DNA of 14,760 nt, taken from NCBI GenBank assembly GCA_950060715.1, contig CATLVA010000005.1:1-14760 (forward strand). Direction: 5' to 3'. The stretch is from an uncultured Oligoflexia bacterium. GTDB taxonomy: Bacteria > Bdellovibrionota > Bacteriovoracia > Bacteriovoracales > Bacteriovoracaceae. Every line of letters begins with the position of its first letter. Positions within the stretch are counted from its first letter, which is position 1. The notes beneath the pieces were generated by a model that had not been told where the DNA came from, made no database searches, and was given only the letters and a program-made list of their open reading frames with translations. A program made the position numbers and the translations under genes. Shown here one piece after another: positions 6,300 to 12,360 of the stretch.

Positions 6300-7929
6300 A
6301 GAAAAAATAAATCTGCTAAAAATTCTAATTAGCTCATTATCTCCATTCATTATGCTAATTGGTATTTACGGCATTGGATTTATTTTTGGAAAACTTCTGA
6401 TTAATTACGAAGATTCCAAGGTGGGGAAAAAGTTAATTACCCTACTTTTCTCCGTTCTAGGTTTTATTTTGATAAGATTTTCCTACAGAATACTTGCCGG
6501 CGAAACGATCCTTGAGTTCACAGGACTAGTGTTTTCATTTTTAACCCTTGGTCTTGCATCGAGAGTTGGGCTACATAAGCTCAAACTCAAGAAGGCTAAG
6601 GGTGAAATTCATTCTAAAAGCAGCGAGTTCTATCTTGGTAGCTCGTCTCCATTGCACAATAAATATAAATATGGATTAGAAAATAAGGTTGTGAAGTCTG
6701 CAATTCTTTCTCATCATCAGTTAATCTATGGTGCTAGTGGTTCAGGTAAAACCTTCTCTGCCCTTCAGCCTCAATGCTATTTCGATATTAAATGGGGCAG
6801 ACGATTATTTGTTATTGATCCAAAAGGAGATTTAGATTTTTCAAACTCCGTATATTCCTATGCGAAACATTTTAATAGAGAAGATGATTTTTTCTTTTTC
6901 TCCATCACAAATCCAAAAATTAGTCACTCTTTCAACCCTCTCCTAGGGATAACTAATAATGAAATAAAGGATCTTCTTATTTCATGTACTGAATGGTCTG
7001 AGCCCTACTATAAAAAAATGGCTGAAATGTTACTCCTTGATGTTCTTGACGGAATGGAGAAACCCACTCTTTCAAAAATTGAAAAAAGAATACCTGACGA
7101 GAAAGAGTTCATGGGGCTTAAAGCAGATCTGAAAATTATGTGTAGATCTGACTTTGGAAAATTAATTGATAACGAAGATGCCCCTAGCCTAGAAGATCTT
7201 CACGAAAGTAATAAAATATGCTTTTTCTCGCTTAACACACAGGCCTACCCTGAAGCATCTAAGCAATTAGGTAGAATAATTCTTGGATCTCTCATGGCCT
7301 TATCAAATAAGATCCAATCAACAATTCCAAAAAACGAGAGAAAAGAAACCACAATAATTGTTGATGAGTTTGGTTCGTTCATTACTGAAACATTCATCAA
7401 TTTTTTGAATAAAGCGAGGTCTTCAAGGTTTAGATTAATTTTAGCAACCCAAAGCCCAGGGGATGTTGAACTTGAAGGTCAAAAAACGAGAAAACAAATA
7501 GCTGACTCTACAACTGTAAAGATGTTCCTTAGAGTTAGCGACCCTGACTCTGCTGAATATTGCTCATCTGTAATTGGAACACACTCAGTCACAAAGAGAA
7601 CATCAAGGGTGGATGATAGGAACTTTATCTCTGATACTCACACAGGAAGCATCAGAGATGTTCAAGAATTTATCATTCATCCTGACGAGATAAAAAAGTT
7701 TACCATTGGTGAAGGTGTTCTATACACCCAAGCCCCCTTTTCTATCTCTAGAGTTAAGTTTGATTTTTCAAATCATTATAAAATTGAGTTTTTTAACTAT
7801 ATGGGAAGCAATATAGCTAAAAAACGCTTGTTGGATTTTCAAGTGGATTCACAAAAAGTAAAAACACTCGAAAATCTGGCTGAACCTATTACTGATATCC
7901 AAGATAACATTGCGGAGTTCAGCCTATGA
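6283..7929 (+). CDS. Type IV coupling protein, VirD4/TraD family ATPase
   Basis: This 548-residue inner-membrane ATPase would link a DNA-protein substrate to a type IV secretion channel. Residues about 7-35 and 50-95 contain hydrophobic membrane-spanning segments. Walker A GASGSGKT is at 150-157, followed by RLFVIDPKGDLDF, a strand and motif typical of VirD4 proteins. Walker B is IIVDEFGSF with D361 and E362, and LATQSPGD (Q390) is the expected sensor-like motif. The C-terminal part is shared with TraG/TraD-type AAA domains. Length is close to that of TrwB/VirD4. Start is uncertain between ATG 6283 and ATG 6292; neither has a strong ribosome site, and translation probably relies on coupling from the overlapping upstream gene. 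Its presence is the strongest evidence that this DNA is mobile. Confidence 0.9.
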   Translation: MVLMLREKINLLKILISSLSPFIMLIGIYGIGFIFGKLLINYEDSKVGKKLITLLFSVLGFILIRFSYRILAGETILEFTGLVFSFLTLGLASRVGLHKLKLKKAKGEIHSKSSEFYLGSSSPLHNKYKYGLENKVVKSAILSHHQLIYGASGSGKTFSALQPQCYFDIKWGRRLFVIDPKGDLDFSNSVYSYAKHFNREDDFFFFSITNPKISHSFNPLLGITNNEIKDLLISCTEWSEPYYKKMAEMLLLDVLDGMEKPTLSKIEKRIPDEKEFMGLKADLKIMCRSDFGKLIDNEDAPSLEDLHESNKICFFSLNTQAYPEASKQLGRIILGSLMALSNKIQSTIPKNERKETTIIVDEFGSFITETFINFLNKARSSRFRLILATQSPGDVELEGQKTRKQIADSTTVKMFLRVSDPDSAEYCSSVIGTHSVTKRTSRVDDRNFISDTHTGSIRDVQEFIIHPDEIKKFTIGEGVLYTQAPFSISRVKFDFSNHYKIEFFNYMGSNIAKKRLLDFQVDSQKVKTLENLAEPITDIQDNIAEFSL

Positions 7930-8147
7930 TTTTTATAAATACCTCTGCCCCTAAAGGGACATATCATCGCATACGCTCTAGTCACTCAATAAAAAAATCG
8001 GTTCCCCCTACGGTCTTCCCCCAATTTTTTTATGGACTGACGTCGAGACTTAATGCTCTTTGCCCTTTTATCAGGGGCAGACGCATTTTTTTTGCGGAAG
8101 CAAAACAGAGTTTTTTAAACAGACAATTGCTAACTAAGGAGATTTGA
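7930..8147. other. 218-bp intergenic region with spaced inverted repeat
   Basis: No convincing gene lies here; the open frame over it has Pro/Ser/Phe-rich, non-protein-like composition. TCTGCCCCT (7944-7952) and AGGGGCAGA (8073-8081) are perfectly complementary but 120 bp apart. CTAGTCACTCAA (7978-7989) resembles the right half of the units in the 11.7-12.2 kb array. Runs of C and T (around 8005-8030 and 8086-8093) are prominent. AAGGAGA at 8137-8143 is the ribosome site of the next gene. The region probably holds the promoter for the 8148/ssb/lipoprotein genes, but I cannot place -35 and -10 boxes with confidence. Confidence 0.35.
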
Positions 8148-8339
8148 GTGGAAAGAAACGACGAACGAATAAGAAAAGCATTAATAAATTACTGGAAAGA
8201 AGAAATTAGAAAAGAGCAGATTTCAGAAGACACAATTTCCATGAACCCTGAATTTTGTATGTATCTAGATGAACTCTACTCAAGTGAACCAATTAATGAG
8301 TTCCAATTAAGCACTTACGAGGAAATAACTAATAAATAA
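8148..8339 (+). CDS. Small hypothetical protein
   Basis: This 63-residue, acidic, helical protein has no recognised family, signal or membrane segment. It starts with GTG at 8148, chosen because AAGGAGA lies 5-11 bp upstream. It precedes ssb by 56 bp, a gap that holds a 9-bp-stem hairpin, so it probably shares a transcript with ssb. Its position in a plasmid leading-region-like cluster (small gene, ssb) is suggestive of a maintenance or establishment function, but nothing in the sequence proves one. Confidence 0.65.
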   Translation: MERNDERIRKALINYWKEEIRKEQISEDTISMNPEFCMYLDELYSSEPINEFQLSTYEEITNK

Positions 8340-8349
8340 CAAACAACTT

Positions 8350-8373
8350 GAGAGGGAAACTCCCTTCCCTCTC
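8350..8373 (+). promoter_or_regulatory. Hairpin in the leader of ssb
   Basis: GAGAGGGAA (8350-8358) pairs perfectly with TTCCCTCTC (8365-8373) around a 6-base loop, 12 bp before the AGGAGA ribosome site of ssb. No T-tract follows, so it is not a standard intrinsic terminator. It may stabilise or process the mRNA, or regulate ssb translation. Confidence 0.55.
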
Positions 8374-8395
8374 CACTAACTTATAGGAGAATACT

Positions 8396-8749
8396 ATGAA
8401 TCAAATTACATTAATGGGCCATCTTGGAAAAGATGCTTGGATTAACGAAAAAGGCGACAACTTATCTTTTACACTAGCAACAAAAGAGTCATGGAAAGAT
8501 AAAAATGGTGATTGGCAAAGCCGTACCGACTGGCACTTTTGCAAGCTTTTTAGCAAAAACGACTCCCTCTTAGAAAGATTAAAAAGTGGAAAGAGAGTTT
8601 TGATTACTGGAAAGCAAAGAAATAACTTCAACCAAAGTGAAGAAGGAGAAATCCAAAACTTCACTTATGTAGCAATCAATAAAATTCAGATTCTTGATAA
8701 AGCTGAGAAGAACAACACTACTTTTACAGCTGACGAGATTCCATTCTAA
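8396..8749 (+). CDS. ssb: Single-stranded DNA-binding protein
   Basis: This 117-residue protein has the SSB layout: an N-terminal OB fold beginning MNQITLMGHLGKDA, a core FTLATKESWKDKNGDW followed by TDWHFCKLF, then LKSGKRVLITGKQR. It ends in the acidic tip DEIPF that recruits replication and repair proteins. It is short: the flexible linker between OB fold and tip is reduced to about 15 residues, compared with roughly 50 or more in chromosomal SSB, as is common for plasmid or phage versions. The start is backed by AGGAGA 5-10 bp upstream. It would coat single-stranded DNA during replication or after conjugative entry. The stop codon overlaps the strong AAAGGAGG of the following lipoprotein gene, so the two are co-transcribed. 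Confidence 0.93.
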   Translation: MNQITLMGHLGKDAWINEKGDNLSFTLATKESWKDKNGDWQSRTDWHFCKLFSKNDSLLERLKSGKRVLITGKQRNNFNQSEEGEIQNFTYVAINKIQILDKAEKNNTTFTADEIPF

Positions 8750-8761
8750 AGGAGGTACGCA

Positions 8762-9670
8762 ATGAAACTATTATCTATATTTATTTCGGCTATATTTCTG
8801 TATTCATGCGCGAATACAAGCACAGTATCTAAAAAGATTTCATACGAACCTAAAATTAATATTAAAAATGGAAAGACTTTTTCAATTATCGTTAATAGCT
8901 CTGAGCGCAATACTCCCTATATTTCAGGAGTAATAAGGAATGCTTCTCGCTTTTCAGCTCAAAGCTTTGAAAATCTTTTAACTGAGAACCTGTCCAAAAG
9001 ATCAGGATTTAAAATTATAGATAGAGCTTCCGCCAGCGAAGCTCTATCTGACCTCATATCAGGGAGAAAACAAAGAAGAGCTACATCTGACTACCTTATT
9101 TTTATAAACTACGAAGAAATAAAGGGTGTTGCCCCCTACTCTTCTGATCTTGAAGGCAGAAAATCTAAAGTTTACTTTGCTAAAGCTCGCGTCGCATACA
9201 AAATTGTAAACACCAAAAATAGTCAACTAATAGATTCTGGTTCCTTTTTTCAAAGATTCCAAGAACAAATTACTGACTACATCTACGTTAATGGAGAGCA
9301 GATTGTTGGGCCAAATACTGACAATGTAGCCATGAAAGTCAGGAGATATCTCGCAAGTGAGTTTAGCGATCTATTTCAACATACAAAGAAGAACTATCTA
9401 CTAAAGTTCAAAAATGGAAATAAAGATAAATTCTTAAGAGTATCTAGTCTCATAAAAGAAAATAAAGTTGATGACGCCTTAAAACTTCAATCAAAACTTA
9501 TGAAGAAAGCAGACAACAAAAGTGATAGATCGGATGGGAATTACAACCTAGCCCTCATTTATTTGCTCCTAAAGGATAAGCAAAAAGCTAGAAGTCACGC
9601 TGCGCAAGTTACAAACGGCTTTATAGCAAAGGACTTTAACGAAATATCAAACTTGATCCAAGAAATGTGA
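8762..9670 (+). CDS. CsgG/LpoB-like lipoprotein
   Basis: This 302-residue protein carries a type II signal: MKLLSIFISAIFLYSC, with lipidated C16. After a short linker, residues about 38-190 look like the CsgG/LpoB fold. They show a strand (TFSIIVNSS), a helix with FENLLTENLSKRSGFKIIDR (the 'short-lived helix then vvdR' pattern of the family), a DYLIFINYEEI strand, and ARVAYKIVNTKNSQLIDSG. The C-terminal 90 residues are Lys-rich and helical, perhaps one or two TPR-like hairpins (NYNLALIYLLLKDKQKARSHAA). Such proteins sit in the outer membrane and support envelope machines or secretion pores. A role in the transfer envelope is plausible but unproven. It follows ssb by 12 bp with a strong AAAGGAGG ribosome site. 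Assignment is by pattern, not alignment. A perfect hairpin lies within the gene at 9019-9049. Confidence 0.65.
   Translation: MKLLSIFISAIFLYSCANTSTVSKKISYEPKINIKNGKTFSIIVNSSERNTPYISGVIRNASRFSAQSFENLLTENLSKRSGFKIIDRASASEALSDLISGRKQRRATSDYLIFINYEEIKGVAPYSSDLEGRKSKVYFAKARVAYKIVNTKNSQLIDSGSFFQRFQEQITDYIYVNGEQIVGPNTDNVAMKVRRYLASEFSDLFQHTKKNYLLKFKNGNKDKFLRVSSLIKENKVDDALKLQSKLMKKADNKSDRSDGNYNLALIYLLLKDKQKARSHAAQVTNGFIAKDFNEISNLIQEM
9019..9049. repeat. Perfect 12-bp hairpin within the lipoprotein gene
   Basis: AGATAGAGCTTC (9019-9030) and GAAGCTCTATCT (9038-9049) are perfectly complementary around the 7-base loop CGCCAGC. It lies over codons 86-96, which encode the DRASASEALSD region. A 12-bp perfect stem with such a short loop is unlikely by chance in a window this size. 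It could affect mRNA stability or translation, or mark a recent templated mutation. Confidence 0.7.
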
Positions 9671-9713
9671 GTCTATGTTCAAGTTCAAGTGTAGGAAAAA
9701 TTTTCTTCTTTTT

Positions 9714-9755
9714 TACTTTACAAGATTTGGAATCATTGTAAAAATTTATAAAGTA
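9714..9755. promoter_or_regulatory. Nested inverted repeats upstream of parA; candidate operator
   Basis: In the 108-bp gap before parA, TTTACAA (9717-9723) pairs with TTGTAAA (9736-9742). The overlapping TACTTTA (9714-9720) pairs with TAAAGTA (9749-9755). AT-rich nested dyads just upstream of a ParA gene fit autoregulation by ParA, whose N-terminus has a helix-turn-helix-like segment. I could not place a convincing sigma-70 promoter with correct spacing. Confidence 0.45.
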
Positions 9756-9778
9756 GCAATTAAAAAAGGATTTTTATT

Positions 9779-10753
9779 ATGGATAGTTTAAGAAGCGATT
9801 ACTCAATTTCAGCTAGAGAGCTAGATACACTTCTTAGCGTTACACCGCAAGGAATGCACCATTTAATCAAGTCAATGGACATTCACACAGAGCTTAAAAA
9901 GAATAAAAAATACATCCCACCAGCGGAAGTAAGAAGACTTTTTGAGTCCAGAGGTTACAACTACAACAAAGAAGTTATTTCTTTTTCAGTTGTTAAAGGT
10001 GGTGTTGGGAAGACTTCCCTATCTCACTCTTTTGCAATTCGTGCTTCTCAATACGGAGCGAAGGTTTTAGTTATCGACATTGACCAACAAGCTAACTTAA
10101 CACAGGCTTTTGGAATTGATGAGGACGACCTACCTACAATCTTTGAAGTTATCCAAAATAATATTTCACTTGAAGATTCTATTCTTAATATAACTAGTAA
10201 TCTACACCTTATCCCAAGCTCAATGAATATGAGCTTTCTTGATAGATTTATCCAGCTCAACCAAGAAAACATCGCAACAGTTTTAAAAGATAGAACTGAT
10301 AAAGCTTTAAATGAGCTTGGATATGACTATGTTATTTTTGATTGCCCTCCAGCAATTTCATCTGTTACAGCCGCTGCCACAATGGCTTCTGACAGAATCA
10401 TCATGCCTGTAACCCCTATGAAGTTTTCGCTTCAAGGCTTAAAGGCAAGTTTTGAAGAGCTGGAAAACCTTGAAAAGAAATTTAAGAAGAAAGACTTACA
10501 TAAAAACACTATTTTTAATCGTTTTGATGCAAGAAAAACCTCTTCTAATGAGTATCTTAAAGGATTGGCAGGAGATTCTTCATATAATCAATTTATGATG
10601 AACTGCTTTATTAGAGAAAATTCTGAACTTGAAAATTGTATTAACCAAAAACATTCAGTTTTTGATTACAACAAGAAAAACAATGCCCGTGAAGATCTTG
10701 ATTTATTCACAAGAGACGTAATGGGACTTAATGAGAGCGTATTTAAACAATAA
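9779..10753 (+). CDS. parA: ParA-type partition ATPase with N-terminal DNA-binding region
   Basis: This 324-residue cytoplasmic ATPase belongs to the ParA/MinD deviant Walker family. Residues 1-65 form a helix-turn-helix-like region (SARELDTLLSVTPQGMHHLI), as in type Ia ParA proteins that repress their own operon. The deviant Walker A is KGGVGKTS at 73-80 with the signature lysine. The second motif is DIDQQANLT (100-108), and Walker B is VIFDCPPAIS with D188. It would move plasmid copies apart using a partner bound to a centromere. The ribosome site is weak, within AAAAAAGGATT. The next gene follows after 26 bp, giving a two-gene partition operon. The repeat array downstream is the obvious candidate centromere. 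ParA identity is firm; the partner and site are inferred. Confidence 0.93.
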   Translation: MDSLRSDYSISARELDTLLSVTPQGMHHLIKSMDIHTELKKNKKYIPPAEVRRLFESRGYNYNKEVISFSVVKGGVGKTSLSHSFAIRASQYGAKVLVIDIDQQANLTQAFGIDEDDLPTIFEVIQNNISLEDSILNITSNLHLIPSSMNMSFLDRFIQLNQENIATVLKDRTDKALNELGYDYVIFDCPPAISSVTAAATMASDRIIMPVTPMKFSLQGLKASFEELENLEKKFKKKDLHKNTIFNRFDARKTSSNEYLKGLAGDSSYNQFMMNCFIRENSELENCINQKHSVFDYNKKNNAREDLDLFTRDVMGLNESVFKQ

Positions 10754-10779
10754 ACACACAACAATTAAGAGATTGAATT

Positions 10780-11487
10780 ATGCCAGAATTAAATTTAGAA
10801 GCATTAAAAAATAAAAAAAGAACCACAGATAAGTATAGGCCATACGACATCCCTACTCCTTCAAAAAAGACTGAAGACAAAGCTCCAGTCGAGGAAACAA
10901 AAACTGAAACTAAGCCTATCGAAGTGAAAAAAGAACAGGTTGCAAGCGTTAAAGAAATCAAAGCTGAAACCACAGTAGAAAATAACAAAGAAGAAGTTAA
11001 AACTGCTGAAACCAAGACTGAAAACACCTCTGCAGCAACAGTTAAAAATGAAACTGCAACTGAATCAGAGATTGCATTAAAGAAAAAAATAAAAGAGCTT
11101 GAAGAAAAACTAAACAAAAACTCTGGCAAAGATGAATCTATCCCCTCTCTTGAGCCAACCGATTCTGGCTATACAACTTTTAACTACAACAAAAAAGAAA
11201 TCGACAATGAGGTTTTTTATAAAATACTTAAAACTACCTCAAATTGGATTGAACCAGAAAGAAAGCTATTCTTATACATCTTAGAAATGACCAATTATGG
11301 TAAAACTAATGATGTTCAATTGGGCCGTAGAAACATTGAAAACAATGCCATTCATGGAAGTCATTTCACAAGCGTTAGAGAAAGCCTTGTTGAAAAAGGT
11401 GTTCTTTCATACAGAAGCGGTTACATTGGAACTACTAAAAAGAAAGCTGTATTTTACTCAATTATTCTCCGAAACTTTTTTAATTAA
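10780..11487 (+). CDS. Putative ParA partner: Lys/Glu-rich linker plus winged-helix domain
   Basis: This 235-residue protein has two unlike halves. Residues about 1-115 are low-complexity and rich in Lys, Glu, Thr and Ala, with repeated TETK/AETK-like steps, ending in a short coiled coil (SEIALKKKIKELEEKLNK). Residues about 135-235 look folded: an aromatic lead-in, a helix (WIEPERKLFLYILEM), then ENNAIHGSHFTSVRESLVEKGVLSYRSG, a recognition helix and wing of a winged-helix domain. I do not see the ParB nuclease-like domain or its GERRxR motif, so it is not a classic ParB. Its place 26 bp after parA, and just before the repeat array, suggests a non-canonical centromere-binding adaptor. The disordered tail could contact ParA. 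It might instead be a replication accessory protein; the wHTH half resembles the style of the 12361 protein. Confidence 0.65.
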   Translation: MPELNLEALKNKKRTTDKYRPYDIPTPSKKTEDKAPVEETKTETKPIEVKKEQVASVKEIKAETTVENNKEEVKTAETKTENTSAATVKNETATESEIALKKKIKELEEKLNKNSGKDESIPSLEPTDSGYTTFNYNKKEIDNEVFYKILKTTSNWIEPERKLFLYILEMTNYGKTNDVQLGRRNIENNAIHGSHFTSVRESLVEKGVLSYRSGYIGTTKKKAVFYSIILRNFFN

Positions 11488-11594
11488 ACAAAACAACCGG
11501 AATACTTGACCAAACCGCACAAATTTTTTATTTGCCCTATAAGCCATTTTTCACCCTATCCATGATAACACTTCAACACTCTCGCTAACGCTAC

Positions 11595-11623
11595 GCTCTG
11601 TTCAATTATGAAACTCTCAGAGC
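11595..11623 (+). terminator. Weak terminator-like hairpin after the partition operon
   Basis: GCTCTG (11595-11600) pairs with CAGAGC (11618-11623) around a 17-base loop and is followed by CATATTTTTACC. The stem is short and the loop long, so this is only a possible terminator of the parA operon. Confidence 0.25.
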
Positions 11624-11677
11624 CATATTTTTACCATGCGGCCAAACTGCTTAGAAAATATTCTCTAAAAACAAGTC

Positions 11678-11932
11678 CTAGTCACTTATGTTTCTCAGTA
11701 CATAAAACCTAGGTACTTAACTTTATCAGTGCACAGATATGTACTTCACTTTCGCAGTACCTTGCACCCACAAACTTAAAAACATCTGTACATAAAAACT
11801 GGTCACTTCAAATCATCAGTACGCAATAACTAGCAACTTAAAAACCACAGTCACTAGCCCACAACCACTTAACAACCACAGGCACTAACTCTCTCACACT
11901 GATAAAGACTAGCTACTAAGGAACATCAACTT
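11678..11932 (+). repeat. Left arm of 31-bp-phase iteron-like array (about nine units)
   Basis: Each unit has two parts: CAGTnAC on the left and, about 13 bp on, CTAGnnACTTAA. The ACTT of the right part begins at 11684, 11715, 11743, 11774, 11805, 11836, 11867, 11898 (ACTG) and 11929. Spacing is 31, 28, then 31 six times. The left CAGT (or a one-base variant) lies exactly 19 bp before ACTT in six units: 11696, 11755, 11786, 11817, 11848, 11879. Units are degenerate in sequence but strict in phase, which is the mark of protein-bound sites on one face of the helix (about three turns). Confidence 0.85.
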
Positions 11933-11971
11933 GCAAAACTCAGTTACTACAGCCCACTTACCGCAAATCAC

Positions 11972-11997
11972 AAGTCACTTAAATATATAAGTGACTT
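11972..11997. repeat. Central palindrome where array orientation flips
   Basis: AAGTCACTTA (11972-11981) and TAAGTGACTT (11988-11997) are perfectly complementary around AATATA. The arms are the right-hand core of the repeat units in opposite orientations, so the palindrome is where the left and right arms meet, centred near 11984/11985. Confidence 0.85.
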
Positions 11998-12227
11998 CAT
12001 ATTCACAGTTTACACATCACAGTACCTAGGGCCTAAACACTGTTATAAACTAGTTACTAAAGCACAGTCACTAAAGATACGAGTAACTCAGCTATTAGAA
12101 CTTCTACTTTGAAGTGACTAAGCCTTAAGAACTGTTAAGTAAAAGTTGCTAGGAGATAGTCACTGGGTTTTCTCAGTCGCGAATACCTAGGTACAGAAAA
12201 ATTACAGTAACTGTAGAAAAGTAACTG
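11989..12227 (-). repeat. Right arm of 31-bp-phase array, inverted (about eight units)
   Basis: This is the mirror image of the left arm. AAGT-like cores (complement of ACTT) begin at 11989, 12020, 12051, 12081, 12112, 12143, 12174 and 12205, spaced 31, 31, 30, 31, 31, 31, 31. ACTG (complement of CAGT), or a one-base variant, follows at exactly +19 in seven of the eight: 12039, 12070, 12100, 12131, 12162, 12193, 12224. The clearest unit is 12143-12165 (AAGTTGCTAG ... GTCACTG). More degenerate copies may continue to about 12290. Confidence 0.85.
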
Positions 12228-12360
12228 CACAATTTAACGTAATAGGGTCTAGTAACTAATATATTCAGGTATTAAATCTGAAGGCACTGACATATTGCGG
12301 CCTATAAAAAACGGGGCCGTCAAGTATTAGAAAATCTGTTTTCATATTATTAGGTGAAAT

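Larger units (their letters stand above)
11509..12360. other. 852-bp gene-free region; candidate replication origin and/or centromere
   Basis: No open frame of protein-like quality occupies this stretch. Its core, 11678 to about 12290, is an organised repeat array (listed separately) lying between the partition operon and the putative initiator gene. The tetranucleotide CTAG, usually rare in bacteria, occurs ten times between 11678 and 12252. GCGGCC occurs on both sides (11639-11644 and 12296-12301). Near the initiator gene, CGGCC and GGCCG (12297-12318) form a 5-bp dyad around an A-rich loop. AGGTGA at 12352-12357 is the ribosome site for the 12361 gene. I see no clear DnaA box. Confidence 0.7.

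Noticed and set aside
7926..8147. Plus-strand 73-codon frame after the coupling-protein gene
   Set aside because: Non-protein-like composition, no ribosome site, and it covers runs of C and T plus the next gene's control region.
8530..8546. TGGCAC followed by TTGCA as a second sigma-54 promoter
   Set aside because: Only two bases separate the elements instead of five, and it lies inside ssb.
11297..11509. Plus-strand frame within the 10780 gene
   Set aside because: Out-of-frame shadow of the winged-helix domain of the putative ParA partner.
11678..12290. CRISPR array
   Set aside because: Units are degenerate, have no uniform repeat separated by unique spacers, switch orientation in the middle, and no cas genes are present.
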